This document shows, piece after piece, positions 1 through 9,148 of a DNA stretch of 64,000 nucleotides. The position numbers and the translations under genes are program-made. The stretch covers positions 1-64,000 of the forward strand of contig NZ_JOAI01000045.1 in assembly GCF_000717715.1 (NCBI RefSeq). The letters are read 5' to 3'. The stretch's first letter is position 1; every line of letters begins with the position of its first letter. Origin of the DNA: Streptomyces sp. NRRL B-24484. Lineage in GTDB: Bacteria > Actinomycetota > Actinomycetes > Streptomycetales > Streptomycetaceae. The notes beneath the pieces are model-generated. The model was not told the origin of the DNA, did not search any database, and was given only the letters and a program-made list of their open reading frames with translations.

Positions 1-96
1 TTCGAGGACACGCCCCACCGGATCGAGGCCTGCTTCAGCCCCGGAGCGTGGCTCCAAGTCGCGGGCACCTACCTGCGAAGCGGCTCCGAGTACTGA
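1..96 (+). CDS. C-terminal 31 residues of an unidentified protein (cut by window edge)
   Basis: Frame 1 is open from the first base to a TGA at 94-96 and reads as normal actinomycete coding sequence, with G/C at nearly every third position. The tail ends LQVAGTYLRSGSEY. Too little is present to name the family, and the start lies outside the window. Confidence 0.6.
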   Translation, partial: FEDTPHRIEACFSPGAWLQVAGTYLRSGSEY

Positions 97-129
97 CGAT
101 CCGGTTCACCTGCCCGCGCCCGTCGGGCG

Positions 130-348
130 GTGGCCCGCGCGCGGCGGTCGGCCGCCGCCGTCCCTTTCTTCCTGCTCGGGACCATCGTCTTGACGTTGCT
201 CGCGACGAACGCACTCCCCGCACCGAGCGCCGACCCTGCGTTCTTCACTGGCCTTGCCGTGCTGTGCGCCGTGTCCACCGCCGTCGCGGTGATCGACCTG
301 GTCGTCATCCGGCGCCGGATGACGGAGGAACGACGGTGGCACCGCTGA
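130..348 (+). CDS. Small two-helix membrane protein
   Basis: A 72-residue protein starting with GTG. It has a basic N-terminus (MARARRSAAA), a first hydrophobic stretch (about residues 11-26, VPFFLLGTIVLTLLAT), a short linker, a second hydrophobic stretch (about 38-60, FFTGLAVLCAVSTAVAVIDLVVI) and a basic cytoplasmic-looking tail (RRRMTEERRWHR). That is a typical helical-hairpin layout with positive ends inside. No function can be assigned. It follows the truncated gene by 33 bases and may share its transcript. The 270 bases after it contain nothing I can support. Confidence 0.5.
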   Translation: MARARRSAAAVPFFLLGTIVLTLLATNALPAPSADPAFFTGLAVLCAVSTAVAVIDLVVIRRRMTEERRWHR

Positions 349-620
349 CGACGCGGCCGAGCAGAGGACATGTTCGCACGCTACTGGGCGGGCGCAGGAG
401 CAGAACGGAGTCCGCCCGAGTCCAGCGCCGCGGGCGACACCACGGAGGGAGACCGTCCGAGTGATGCCGCCGTAGCTGAGGATGCGGCTGCACTGGTCGC
501 AGTCGCGGTCGGCAACGGGCCTGCCTACGGTTGAGAACAGGACGCGCCGAGGCGTCCGGCCTCCGGTTGCGCAACGCGTCGAAGGTACGGTCCACCAGCA
601 CAGGAATCGTAGGTGGGCCA

Positions 621-2054
621 GTGGATCCGGAGGATGGGGCCGGGTGGGCGGACGTTCCCGACCGCAGCCACCGGATCGATGACGAGATGGACCGGATCGT
701 CGGACGTCTACGGGACCTGGCCGACACCCAGCGCCGTTTCCAGGACCTGCTGGACGCAGTGATCGCGGTGGGCCGGGAGCTGGAGCTGCCGGTCGTGCTC
801 CGCCGGGTGATCACCACCGCGATGGACCTGGTCGACGCCCGCTACGGCGCACTCGGCGTGCTCAGCGAGGACGGCGAACACCTGGAGGAGTTCATCCCCG
901 TCGGGCTGAGCGAGCAGCAGGTCGCAGCCCTGGCCGGGGTCGCCCTTCCGCACGGGCGCGGACTCCTGGGACACCTCATCGACCACCCCGAACCCCTGCG
1001 TGTCGCGGACATCGGCGCCCACCCGAACGCAGTGGGCTTCCCGCCGGGCCACCCGCCGATGCGGACACTGCTCGGGGTGGCGCTCACCGGACGTGGACGG
1101 GTCTACGGCAACCTCTACCTTTGCGAGCGACGCGACGGGCAGCCCTTCGACAGGCACGACCAGGACATCGTCGTGGCGCTCGCCGGCGCGGCCGGCCTCG
1201 CCATCGAGAACGCACGTCTCTACCGGCAGGTCCGCGCCAGCGCCGAGTACTTCCAGCGCCTCCTCCTTCCCCGCCTGCCCGATGTGGCGCCCTTCTCCGT
1301 CGCCGCGGTCTACCGCCCCGCCGCCACCCCGGACCACGTCGGCGGAGACTGGTACGACGCCCTGATGCTCCCCGACGGCGCCTGCGCCCTGGTCATCGGC
1401 GACGTCGCCGGACACGACCTGAAGTCCGCCGCCACCATGGCCCAGACCCGCAACATGCTGCGCGCCCTCCTCTACGACCGCCGCACCCCGCCCAGCGGCG
1501 TCCTGACACAGCTCGACCGCACCCTCCAGGCGATCACCGACAACCCGATCACCACCACCTGCCTCGCCCGCATCGAACCCGCCGAGGACGGCTGGACACT
1601 CCACTGGAGCAACGCCGGACACCCGCCACCGCTCCTGATCGGCCCCGACGGCACCGCCCGCTACCTGCACGCCGACCCCGGCCTGCCCCTCGGCGTCGAC
1701 CCCGACGTGCCCCGCCCCGACCACAAGCGCCCCCTGCCCGGCAACGCCACCCTCGTGCTCTTCACGGACGGCCTGGTCGAGCACCCCCACCGCCCCCTGG
1801 ACGCCGGCCTCACCGCCCTTGCGCAGGTTGCCGCCGCCCACCCCGCTCTGCCCCTCGAAGACCTGTGCCGGACCCTGGCCGACGCCCACCTCGGCGATGG
1901 ACGCGACGACCTCGCCGTCCTCGCCCTGCGCACCCCGCCCACCGCGCCGGCCCCCGGGAACACCGGCGACGCACCCCCGGACCCGGGAACAGCACGAACC
2001 CCGCACCCCGGCGGGCCCGCAGCTCGGTCTCGGCGGTGGTCCTTCAGCACCTGA
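621..2054 (+). CDS. GAF-SpoIIE (PP2C-type) protein serine phosphatase
   Basis: About 477 residues. The N-terminal half is a GAF sensor domain (about residues 50-200, with ARYGALGVLSEDGEHLEEF). The C-terminal half is a PPM/SpoIIE phosphatase with the metal-ligand motifs GGDWYD, VIGDVAGHD and LFTDGLVE. Members of this family dephosphorylate anti-anti-sigma factors of the RsbV/SpoIIAA type and so control alternative sigma factors in streptomycetes. The GTG at 621 was chosen because AGGTGG lies at 611-616. A TTG at 531 and the ATG at 687 (MDRIVGRL) are alternatives. No anti-sigma or anti-anti-sigma partner is visible nearby. The Pro/Gly/Thr-rich tail after about residue 450 looks disordered. Confidence 0.88.
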   Translation: MDPEDGAGWADVPDRSHRIDDEMDRIVGRLRDLADTQRRFQDLLDAVIAVGRELELPVVLRRVITTAMDLVDARYGALGVLSEDGEHLEEFIPVGLSEQQVAALAGVALPHGRGLLGHLIDHPEPLRVADIGAHPNAVGFPPGHPPMRTLLGVALTGRGRVYGNLYLCERRDGQPFDRHDQDIVVALAGAAGLAIENARLYRQVRASAEYFQRLLLPRLPDVAPFSVAAVYRPAATPDHVGGDWYDALMLPDGACALVIGDVAGHDLKSAATMAQTRNMLRALLYDRRTPPSGVLTQLDRTLQAITDNPITTTCLARIEPAEDGWTLHWSNAGHPPPLLIGPDGTARYLHADPGLPLGVDPDVPRPDHKRPLPGNATLVLFTDGLVEHPHRPLDAGLTALAQVAAAHPALPLEDLCRTLADAHLGDGRDDLAVLALRTPPTAPAPGNTGDAPPDPGTARTPHPGGPAARSRRWSFST

Positions 2055-2827
2055 TCCCGGCCGCTCTTCACTCGTGTCCATGACCTCTGCCGCTCCGTGA
2101 TCCGGGGGCCCTGCCGCAGGGGAGGCCGGCCCTCCGACACGGAGGGCCTCCGTCTCCGTTCCGCAGCATCGAAACCCGGAATGCGCCACCACGGCACGGC
2201 ACGGCACCGCCACTGCCGCACCTGCCCGTGCAGTTCGTCGACGCCGCAGCGGCGACCACCGGCGGGTGCGGACGGCCGGGGGCGGTCCGGTCATGAACCG
2301 GCTTGCCACCCGTGCGCTTCCTGGTTCACACCCACGACACCGAGACCGGTGTCGCGATGGCTGCCCGAATGCTGCACGAGCTCGGACCGCACGAGGGCTG
2401 CGCGGTACGTCTGGGCAGTGGGGACCTCGGCGCGCTCGCCGCCTCTTCCCGGCGGATCCTGGACACCGCCGGGCTGCCCGAGCCACGGATCACCGCCAGG
2501 GGCGGCACCGGTCGCCGACGACGGTCGACCGATGATGAGCCTCTCCACCGGCAGAGTGACCGTGCAAGGGGCCGAGGAGGTCCACCGCGGGCCCGGACTA
2601 TTCACCCGACCACGGCCGCTGCGCTGTCTCCGGACTGAAGCCCGGGGTGCAGCGTAGGTCCCGCTCCTCCCTCGCGTTGGCTCGCCTGCCCGGGCCCCTG
2701 CGGCTCGTCGTGGGTGGTGTTCGTGCCGGCATTCGTGGTGCTGCCACTGACGCCGGCCACGGCGAGGACGGTGAAGCCGCGGCAGGCCGAGCCGAAATCG
2801 TCGTCCCGTCGGCATGGTCGACAACGA
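2055..2827. other. Stretch with no supportable intact gene
   Basis: About 770 bases. The only passage with a protein-like composition is a plus-strand frame at 2303-2500 (VRFLVHTHDTETGVAMAARM), which then degrades into Arg/Gly/Pro-rich sequence and has no convincing ribosome site. It may be the start of a decayed gene. Together with the exonuclease fragment that follows, the stretch looks like eroded former coding DNA. Confidence 0.4.
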
Positions 2828-2971
2828 CGCGGCATTGATTATCTGATCGCCAGTCAGGGACTTGCGGCCAGGTGCATCGAGGCCTACGTGGAGCGACCTA
2901 CCTCCCACGCCGAGCGCCGGTCCGACCACGCTCCGGTGACCGCCGTCTTAGACTTCGGTCAACTCCCATAG
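2828..2971 (+). pseudogene. Exonuclease III (XthA-type) C-terminal fragment
   Basis: The frame ending at the TAG at 2969-2971 encodes RGIDYLIASQGLAARCIEAY and, a little later, a SDHAPVTAVLD-like ending. This is the hallmark C-terminus of exonuclease III/AP endonucleases (RIDYxLAS...SDHAPV), including the catalytic SDH. Nothing upstream in any frame encodes the remaining 200 or so residues, so this is a relic. It contains a rare TTA leucine codon (2948-2950), consistent with relaxed codon selection. Confidence 0.55.
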
Positions 2972-3217
2972 CAACAAAGGGAGATCGGACCACTGGCTTC
3001 GGATGTCCCAGTCGTCTCGCTGCCTGATCAGGGCGACGACCCGAGACTGCCACCGGTCAGGGGCCGGCGACCGGCGTCCGTGGAGGAGCCGTAGACCTGC
3101 TGGGGTTGATGAGGACCTGTGAGAACGGTTCCGGCCCGCGATCCCGTGAGAGATCATGGTTCGCACATGACGCACTGACAGCCGGGGTATCCACTGCCCG
3201 GTCCGTCTCCGAGAACG

Positions 3218-3904
3218 TCAGGGCGCCTCGCGGCTTCGGGTCCTGGTGGTTCCGTGCAGGTGCGGGCTCGGGGCGTTGGCCTTCTGCGGCCGCCGCGCGG
3301 TGCCGAGGATCAGTGGGCGGGCGAACGGAGGTGCCGCGGGCAGTTCGCCGTGCTCAACGGACCCGACCTCGAAGCCGGCGGCCTCGATCGAATCGAGGGT
3401 CGGACGGTTGCACTCGCAGCAGACCACCAGGCGGTTGAACCAGTTGAAGCGGTCCTGGGTGCGGGCGAGCTGCGGGTCGCGGGAGCGTACGTGTTCGAGG
3501 AAGAGCAGCTGTCCGCCAGGACGCAGTACTCGGCCGATCTGGCGCAGGACGCGCGGCTGGTCGGCGACGCCGCACAGGACCAGGGTGGAGACGACCGTGT
3601 CGAAGCTGTCGTCCTCGAAGGGGAGGTCCTCGGCCGGGGCGCGGAGAACGGTGGTGTGCGGTGCGCGTTCCCGGACGTGTCGTTCGAGTCGGCGGAGCAT
3701 CGCGGCTTCGGGTTCGGTGACGGTCAGGGAGAGCACGTCCGGGCCGTACAGTTCGAGGTTGGCACCGGTCCCGGCACCGATCTCCAGGACCTCGCCGGTT
3801 GCTCGGGCGATCAGCCGGCGCCGCAGCTCGCGCAGCCCCGCCTCCTCGGCCCGGGCCATGGAACGGTCGTAGACCAGTGCGAAGAACGCCGTGTGGATGC
3901 TCAT
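3218..3904 (-). CDS. Class I SAM-dependent methyltransferase
   Basis: 228 residues with a Rossmann methyltransferase core: motif I VLEIGAGTGANLELY (about 39-53), acidic motif II (VTEPEAAMLRRL), motif post-II (PFEDDSFDTVVSTLVLCGV) and motif III (LRPGGQLLFLEHVRS). Its overall shape matches small methyltransferases annotated as UbiE-like or phosphatidylethanolamine N-methyltransferase-like, but the substrate is not evident. The last 25 residues (PQKANAPSPHLHGTTRTRSR) are basic and probably disordered. It lies 109 bases downstream of the convergently oriented HD/LuxR gene's stop and may be read from the same transcript. Confidence 0.85.
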   Translation of the reverse strand: MSIHTAFFALVYDRSMARAEEAGLRELRRRLIARATGEVLEIGAGTGANLELYGPDVLSLTVTEPEAAMLRRLERHVRERAPHTTVLRAPAEDLPFEDDSFDTVVSTLVLCGVADQPRVLRQIGRVLRPGGQLLFLEHVRSRDPQLARTQDRFNWFNRLVVCCECNRPTLDSIEAAGFEVGSVEHGELPAAPPFARPLILGTARRPQKANAPSPHLHGTTRTRSREAP

Positions 3905-4013
3905 GGCCGCCTCGATTCCTCACCACCGGGCTCACGCGCCCGGTACGCCTTCGACGCTACGGGCCCGGGGACGGGCACCGCATGGGGCGGTTGCCCCATC
4001 TTTCGCGGGGTCC

Positions 4014-5588
4014 TCACACGGTGGCCGCCTCGGCCTGCGGCAGCAGGCCGTTCTCCAGCGCGAAGAGGCAGGCGCCGGCGCGGCTGGAGGTGCCGATCTT
4101 GGCGTAGATGTGCTCGACGTGGTTGCGGGCGGTCTTCGGGGAGATGACCAAGCGGCTCGCTATCTCCTTGTTGGACAGGCCGCGGGCCAGCAGCCGCAGC
4201 ACGTCGGCCTCGCGACCGGTCAGACCGGCGGGGCCGGCGGTTCGACGGGGGACGCGATGACCCGCTGCGGCGAGCACCGCCGTGACGGCCTCCGCGTCGA
4301 GTCGGCCGGCCGCGGCCTCGGCGCGCAGCTCGGCGGCAGCCTGCGGTGCGGTCAGCGCGTCGCGGTACGGCCGTGGCTCGATCATGGACCGGTAGGCGTC
4401 CGCCGTGCCGAGGATCCGGGCCCGCCGGGAGATGGCGGGCGCAGTGAGTCCGCGCGGGTAGCCTGAGCCGTCCAGCCGCTCCCGGTGCTGCACGGCGATC
4501 GCCCCGAGCGGAGCCAGCGTCGGCGACTGGCAGAGCATGCGCTCCGTCAGGTAGGGCTGCAGGCGCACCCGTTCCCGTTCGCCCGTACCGAGCGGCCCGG
4601 GTTTGTCCCAGATCGCGTTCGACACACCCAGGCGTCCCAGACCGTGGAGCAGGGCGGCCCGGTGAAGCTGGGTCCGCTGGTCCTCGGCCAGGCCCAGTCC
4701 GATGGCGGCCGCGTCGACCAGGTCGGCCACGGCCCGCGCATGGCCCAGGGTGTAGGGCGACTTCAGGTCGACGAAGTCGGCGACGGCCAGCAGCGCCTGC
4801 TCGAACTGCTCTCCGCCGAGCCACACCCCCAGCGCCGGTTCGGCGGCGATCACCGCCTCCCAGGTGGCCACCGCGTCCAGCCCGCCGAGCACCGTGTCCG
4901 CGTCCCGGCACAGCACGGCCGCGAGAAGGGGGTCGAACTGGGATCCGGCGCGCCGTTCGGCCAGCGCCGTGGCGGCCGCGGTGCCGCCCAGGCGGTGCGC
5001 GACCTCGGCGAACTCGGCCAGCTGTGCCAGGCGCGACGCGATCGGTACGGCTTCGCCCTTGAGCTCCCCGGGCCAGCCGCGTCCGTCCCACTGCTCGTAG
5101 GAGGCGGCCACCGCGCGCCGGACGGCGTCCGGCAGTCCGAGCCTCGCGGCCAGCGAGGTGGCCAGGACAGCGTGGCCGCTGATCATCCGGTCCACCTCGT
5201 GGAAGCCGCCCAGGGCGAGCTCCAGCCCGACCCGGAACCGGTGCAGCGGCGGGTTGCCCGACCCGATCAGCCGCACCGTCGCGGCGGCACCGGCCAGGCT
5301 GCGCTGCTCGTACCGGTACTTGCCGGCCTTCAACGCGATGTCGTCGCCGAACCACTTCGCCTGCTCGTGGGCGTCCGCGTGACACCCCACGTTCACCAGC
5401 AGTGCCGTGTAGTAGACGGCGACCCGTTCCTCGTCGTCCAGACCGATCCGCTCGGCCAGGCGCAGGGCGATCAGGCACTGTCGCAGCACGTGCTCCATCG
5501 GCTGGCCGAAGCCGAGGTCGACGCCCAATGACAGCGCGGCGACGAGCTCGGCCAGCCGCAACCGCGGACCGGCGTCGCTACCGCTCAC
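4014..5588 (-). CDS. HD-GYP-like domain fused to LuxR-type HTH regulator
   Basis: 524 residues from a GTG start. The N-terminal two thirds resemble an HD-type phosphohydrolase: SPYTLGHARAVADLV, LHRAALLHGLGRLGVSN and QHRERLDGSGYPRGL, the last being the HD-GYP signature. The residue after the histidine of the HD doublet is Gly (LLHGLG instead of LLHDLG), so one metal ligand is missing and catalysis is doubtful. The C-terminal about 65 residues are a LuxR/GerE helix-turn-helix (LTGREADVLRLLARGLSNKE). This combination makes a one-component regulator that could sense a small ligand through a dead phosphohydrolase pocket. No partner kinase is adjacent. Confidence 0.82.
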   Translation of the reverse strand: MSGSDAGPRLRLAELVAALSLGVDLGFGQPMEHVLRQCLIALRLAERIGLDDEERVAVYYTALLVNVGCHADAHEQAKWFGDDIALKAGKYRYEQRSLAGAAATVRLIGSGNPPLHRFRVGLELALGGFHEVDRMISGHAVLATSLAARLGLPDAVRRAVAASYEQWDGRGWPGELKGEAVPIASRLAQLAEFAEVAHRLGGTAAATALAERRAGSQFDPLLAAVLCRDADTVLGGLDAVATWEAVIAAEPALGVWLGGEQFEQALLAVADFVDLKSPYTLGHARAVADLVDAAAIGLGLAEDQRTQLHRAALLHGLGRLGVSNAIWDKPGPLGTGERERVRLQPYLTERMLCQSPTLAPLGAIAVQHRERLDGSGYPRGLTAPAISRRARILGTADAYRSMIEPRPYRDALTAPQAAAELRAEAAAGRLDAEAVTAVLAAAGHRVPRRTAGPAGLTGREADVLRLLARGLSNKEIASRLVISPKTARNHVEHIYAKIGTSSRAGACLFALENGLLPQAEAATV

Positions 5589-5699
5589 ACCACGACCCTA
5601 CGTCGCCGCCGAGCGGGCCGCGGCATGGCGTTCCGGTCCAGCCCCGGCTTCCACGTCCACCACGACGGCCCCGCCGCCCGGCCGGCCTCCGCCGCCACC

Positions 5700-5960
5700 G
5701 GCCGGAGCTCGACCTGCTGGGTCACCGGCTTCCGCGCCTCCGAAGGGGGCCGCACGCTCACCGGCCTCGGCGGCACCCCCGCCGGCCCCGGCACCGTCGG
5801 CACGGCCGCCCCGCGCGACGGCCGCTTGCTCCAGGCCCGGACCGGCGTCAACGGCGTCGTCGACGAGTTCGCCGTCAACCCCGACGGGTCCCTCACCTGC
5901 CTCGGCCCGGTCACCGTGCCCGACGCAGCCGACGGCGAAGGAGTCGCCCCCCCGCACCAC
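5700..5960 (+). pseudogene. Remnant of a lactonase/beta-propeller secreted protein
   Basis: A plus-strand frame reads STCWVTGF, then DGRLLQARTGVNGVVDEFAV, then NPDGSLTCLGPVTVPDA and GEGV. This matches the C-terminal blades of lactonase-family seven-bladed propeller proteins (typically GRFLYVQTGxNGIVDEFxVNxDGSLTxIGSVTVPxAxGGEGI). There is no start, signal peptide or N-terminal blades, and several propeller positions are corrupted. I read it as a relic left between the HD/LuxR gene and the cupin gene. Confidence 0.5.
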
Positions 5961-6092
5961 GGCCGCGGCGCATCACAGGGTTCGCAGTCGCGGCAGACCC
6001 CGACGCGCACAGACCGATCCCCTGACCGACGGCGCACAGCTCGGCGGACGGCGCGCCCGATGTGACCTCACGATGTGATGCCGCGAATTCAC

Positions 6093-6108
6093 GCCTCATG
6101 GGTGAGGC
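6093..6108. promoter_or_regulatory. Short inverted repeat upstream of the cupin gene
   Basis: GCCTCA (6093-6098) and TGAGGC (6103-6108) form a perfect six-base inverted repeat about 26 bases before the cupin start and just upstream of its ribosome site. It could be an operator or a weak leader hairpin. It is too short to be certain. Confidence 0.25.
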
Positions 6109-6134
6109 ATCAATCGAACCCGGAGGTGGTCATC

Positions 6135-6515
6135 ATGCCGTGCACACGCAAGGAAGAGGCGCCGCTGCTCGTCGACTCACCGGTCGTCCGGGGCCGGTAC
6201 GCCGAGCTCGACGACTGCACGGTCTCCTTCGAGACCTTCCCCGAGGACGCCGACGGCACGCCCGCCTTCCCCGGGCTGCCCGACGACCGCTGCCAGGGCC
6301 CGCACTGGGGCATGGTGATATCCGGCCTGCTCCAGCTGCGCTACCGCGACCGGACGGAGTGCTACGCGGCCGGCGACGTCTACCACGCGCCGCCCGGACA
6401 CCTGCCGGTCGTGGCGGCCGGGACCGGGACGATCGACTTCGGCCCGTCCGACGAGCTGAGGGAGACGACGGCGGTCGTGGCCGCCGACATGAGCCGCGCA
6501 GGAGGTGCCCGATGA
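6135..6515 (+). CDS. Small cupin-domain protein
   Basis: 126 residues. The start is set by CGGAGGTGGT at 6121-6130. The single beta-barrel reads HWGMVISGLLQLRYRD, then DVYHAPPGHLPVVAAGTGTI, the usual pattern of a one-domain cupin. The metal-binding histidine cluster is only partly present (H in GPHWG, H in VYHAPPGH), so it may bind a ligand rather than catalyse. It overlaps the next gene by four bases (ATGA), indicating translational coupling with the NTF2-like protein. Confidence 0.75.
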   Translation: MPCTRKEEAPLLVDSPVVRGRYAELDDCTVSFETFPEDADGTPAFPGLPDDRCQGPHWGMVISGLLQLRYRDRTECYAAGDVYHAPPGHLPVVAAGTGTIDFGPSDELRETTAVVAADMSRAGGAR

Positions 6516-6934
6516 GCACCGTGCAGGTCAGTGCCGAGAGCACGGCCCAGGAGTTGGCCGACGAGTTCATCACCTTCCTGGAGACCGGCGCCGCACCGGA
6601 CGGGCTGTTCGCGCCGGAGGTGTTCGTCGACTTCACGATGCCGCAGTGGCGGCTGCAGGCGCAGGGTGTTCAGGACGCCGTGGCACTGCGCAAGGCCGGC
6701 CACCCCGGGCCCAGTCGGGTGCCCCGGTCCCGGCTCGATGCCACGGCGACGGGGTTCGTGCTGGAGGTCGAGGAGCAGTGGGAGCAGAACCGGGAGTCGT
6801 GGTACTGCCGGGAGCTGTTCCGCGCCGATGTGTCCGACGGGTCGATCTCCCGGCTCTCGGTGTACTGCACCGGTGACTGGGACCGGGCGCGCGTCGCCGA
6901 ACACGGCAGGACGGTGCGGTTGCTCCAGCCCTGA
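6512..6934 (+). CDS. NTF2-like (SnoaL-type) fold protein
   Basis: 140 residues, start coupled to the preceding cupin stop, with AGGAGGT just upstream. The sequence has the cone-shaped alpha+beta pattern: an N-terminal helix (TAQELADEFITFLETG), a core strand LFAPEVFVDFTMPQWRLQ, and paired strands VLEVEEQWEQN, WYCRELFRADV and ISRLSVYCTGDWD. Such proteins serve as isomerases, hydrolases or binding scaffolds. The pairing with a cupin suggests they act on the same small molecule, but the substrate is unknown. Confidence 0.7.
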   Translation: MSTVQVSAESTAQELADEFITFLETGAAPDGLFAPEVFVDFTMPQWRLQAQGVQDAVALRKAGHPGPSRVPRSRLDATATGFVLEVEEQWEQNRESWYCRELFRADVSDGSISRLSVYCTGDWDRARVAEHGRTVRLLQP

Positions 6935-6965
6935 GCGCGCAGCCGGACCGCAGTACGATCTGATC

Positions 6966-8804
6966 ATGGACTCTGCGGCCGAGCGGGCCGCCGCCGCCCG
7001 GGTGGCGTTGCTGGAGGCCTACTTCCGGGCCCGTGACAGCGGCGACGCCGCCCTGATGGCGGCGGCCGCGCTGGACCTGCCGTCGAGCCAGCGCTTCGGC
7101 ACCCATCCCGGTCAAGTGCCCGCCCTGATCCACGAGGCGTACGCGATGGCCACCGATCCGGTGAGCCGCTGCCGCCTGGCCGCCGCGCTCGCGCTGGCCT
7201 GGGTCTACGGAGGCGACGCCCCGCGAGCGGTGGCCTTCGCCCGCGAGGCCGTCGCCCTGGCGGAGGGCCTCAACGAGCCCGACGTCACAGCCGATGCCCT
7301 CGGCGCCGCACTGGCGGCCCGCTGGGGGCCCGACGACTTCGCCGAGCGGCTGGCACTGTCGGCCCGACTGGCGGACGCGGCCGCCCACCTCACCGATCCC
7401 GCCCGCCGGTCAACCGCCCACCTGTGGCGGCTGACCACCGCATGGGAGTGCCTGGACGTGGTCGCGGTACAGCGGCAGCTCCGCGCATTGGACCTGCTCG
7501 CCGAGGACTCCGGATGCCCGCGCGACGCCTTCTTCGCCGCGTCCCGCCGGGCCATGCACGCCCTGGTCGTCAACGACCTCACAGCAGCCGACCGGCTCAT
7601 CGCACAGACCGCCGGCTTGGGCGAGCAGGCTGCCGTGCCGGATTCCGAGGCCGTCCTGCACAGCCTGGTAGCGGCACGGGCCCGCCAGACCGGGGACACC
7701 GCCACCCTGCACGGCGAGGCGCTCGCCTTCGCCGCCTTCGGCGCCGCCGAGGGAGTGCCCTCGGTGGCGGCCGAGGCCGCGGTGCTCTGGCTCGCCGCCG
7801 ACGAACCCGATCGGGCACGGGAACTGCTCGACCAACTCGCCGGTGGCGGACTCGACGCCGTCACACGCGACGTCGACTTCCTGCTCACCGTCACCTCACT
7901 CGTCGAGGTCGCCGCCGGCCTGCGCGTCGAAGACATCCTCGAAGACGGCGTCCGCCTGCTGGAGCCCTTCGCCGGCCGAGCCGTCCTCAACACGGGCGCG
8001 GTCGTCTTCCACGGCGTGGTCGACGACTACCTCCACCGCGCCGAACAGGCGCTGGGCCGCACCGGCGCCACCCACTGGCACCACCGCGCGGCCTCCTGCT
8101 ACCAACGGATCGGCGCCGACTGGTGGCGCGAACAACTCGGCACTCCGGCGGTCCGGCCGCCGCCGCCCCGGGCGCTCACCGCCCATCTGCACCAGGACGG
8201 CGACCGCGGCTGGGTGGTCGGCAGCAGCGGCGCCGTCTTCGCGCTGCCCGACCTCAAGGGGCTCCACTACCTGCGTGAACTGCTGCGCAACCCGGGCACC
8301 GAGCTGAGCGCGCTCGACCTGTCCGCCGCAGCGCCGGGTCATGCGCCTGTCGTCATCGACGACGCGGACACCCACGAGGTCATCGACAAGCAGGCTCTGC
8401 TCGCCTACCGGACGCGGCTGCGACAGATCGACGCCGAACTGGACCAACCCGAGCCCTGGACCGACCAGGCCGAACTCGACCGTCTGGACACCGAGCGCGA
8501 GGCCCTGCTGACCGAGGTGCGCGCGGCCACAGGCCTGGGCGGACGCCGGCGCCGCTTCAGTTCGACCTACGAGCGGGCCCGCGTCGCCGTGCGCAAGGCG
8601 ATTGCTTCCGCCCTCGACCGCATCCAACAGCACGACGACACCCTCGCCCGACTGCTGCGCGACACCCTGCACACCGGAGCGTCCTGCCGCTACGACCCGG
8701 ACCCCGCCCGCCCGGTGACCTGGTTGCTCGACCCTGGCGAACCCGGGCCCGGGCCCCGGGCCGGCAGCGGCCCCGAGGGCGGAGCCGGCCGTGGGACTCC
8801 CTGA
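6966..8804 (+). CDS. Helical-repeat protein with adenylate-cyclase/AAA-regulator C-terminal domain
   Basis: 612 residues starting at an ATG 31 bases after the NTF2 gene. Residues about 1-400 are Ala/Leu-rich helical repeats of TPR character. Residues about 415-580 match the C-terminal domain common in large actinobacterial ATP-dependent regulators (LKGLHYLRELLRNPGTELSA, DKQALLAYRTRLRQIDAELD, GLGGRRRRFSSTYERARVAV, TGASCRYDPD). No helix-turn-helix, cyclase or Walker A motif is present, so it looks like a stand-alone sensory half of that family. The Pro/Gly-rich tail is probably disordered. Target and ligand are unknown. Confidence 0.68.
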   Translation: MDSAAERAAAARVALLEAYFRARDSGDAALMAAAALDLPSSQRFGTHPGQVPALIHEAYAMATDPVSRCRLAAALALAWVYGGDAPRAVAFAREAVALAEGLNEPDVTADALGAALAARWGPDDFAERLALSARLADAAAHLTDPARRSTAHLWRLTTAWECLDVVAVQRQLRALDLLAEDSGCPRDAFFAASRRAMHALVVNDLTAADRLIAQTAGLGEQAAVPDSEAVLHSLVAARARQTGDTATLHGEALAFAAFGAAEGVPSVAAEAAVLWLAADEPDRARELLDQLAGGGLDAVTRDVDFLLTVTSLVEVAAGLRVEDILEDGVRLLEPFAGRAVLNTGAVVFHGVVDDYLHRAEQALGRTGATHWHHRAASCYQRIGADWWREQLGTPAVRPPPPRALTAHLHQDGDRGWVVGSSGAVFALPDLKGLHYLRELLRNPGTELSALDLSAAAPGHAPVVIDDADTHEVIDKQALLAYRTRLRQIDAELDQPEPWTDQAELDRLDTEREALLTEVRAATGLGGRRRRFSSTYERARVAVRKAIASALDRIQQHDDTLARLLRDTLHTGASCRYDPDPARPVTWLLDPGEPGPGPRAGSGPEGGAGRGTP

Positions 8805-8858
8805 CCGGACCGTGGTCGCGGCGGCGCACGAGGAGACACCGGAGCGGTGCCGCCGCGC

Positions 8859-9148
8859 TCATCGTGCTCGGTCCTCGCTCCAGGTGGGTCGGCGGACGGC
8901 TTCGGCGAAGTGCTCGGGATCGACGACCGCGTCGCGAAGATCACCGGGCTGGCGTTCGACGAGGTCCACGGCCCGGTCCGACCGTTCGGCGACGAGACGG
9001 TAGTACTCGGCGAGGAACCGGCCGACGAGGAGGAGCCGGGCGGCCCGCTCGGGAAACGGTCCCACGCCCACCCGGTAGTCACGGGCCGCCGCGAGAGCAG
9101 GCCGAGGACCGCGTACGACGCGGTGCTGAGGGCCGACTCGCCTGACAT
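8859..9148 (-). pseudogene. PadR-type regulator, disrupted by internal deletion/frameshift
   Basis: From an ATG at 9148 the minus strand encodes a typical PadR N-terminus (ALSTASYAVLGLLSRRPV), then leaves that frame near 9085. A different minus-strand frame continues with a C-terminal-like helix (ERAARLLLVGRFLAEYYRLV, VDLVERQPGDLRDAV) to the stop at 8859. The central winged-helix portion is missing. The gene overlaps the divergent methyltransferase remnant, so one deletion may have damaged both. Confidence 0.45.

Noticed and set aside
2948..3080. Minus-strand frame ending in SRVVALIRQRDDWDIRSQWSD...LTEV that resembles a protein C-terminus
   Set aside because: It overlaps the better supported exonuclease relic, lacks any upstream part, and I could not tie it to a family.
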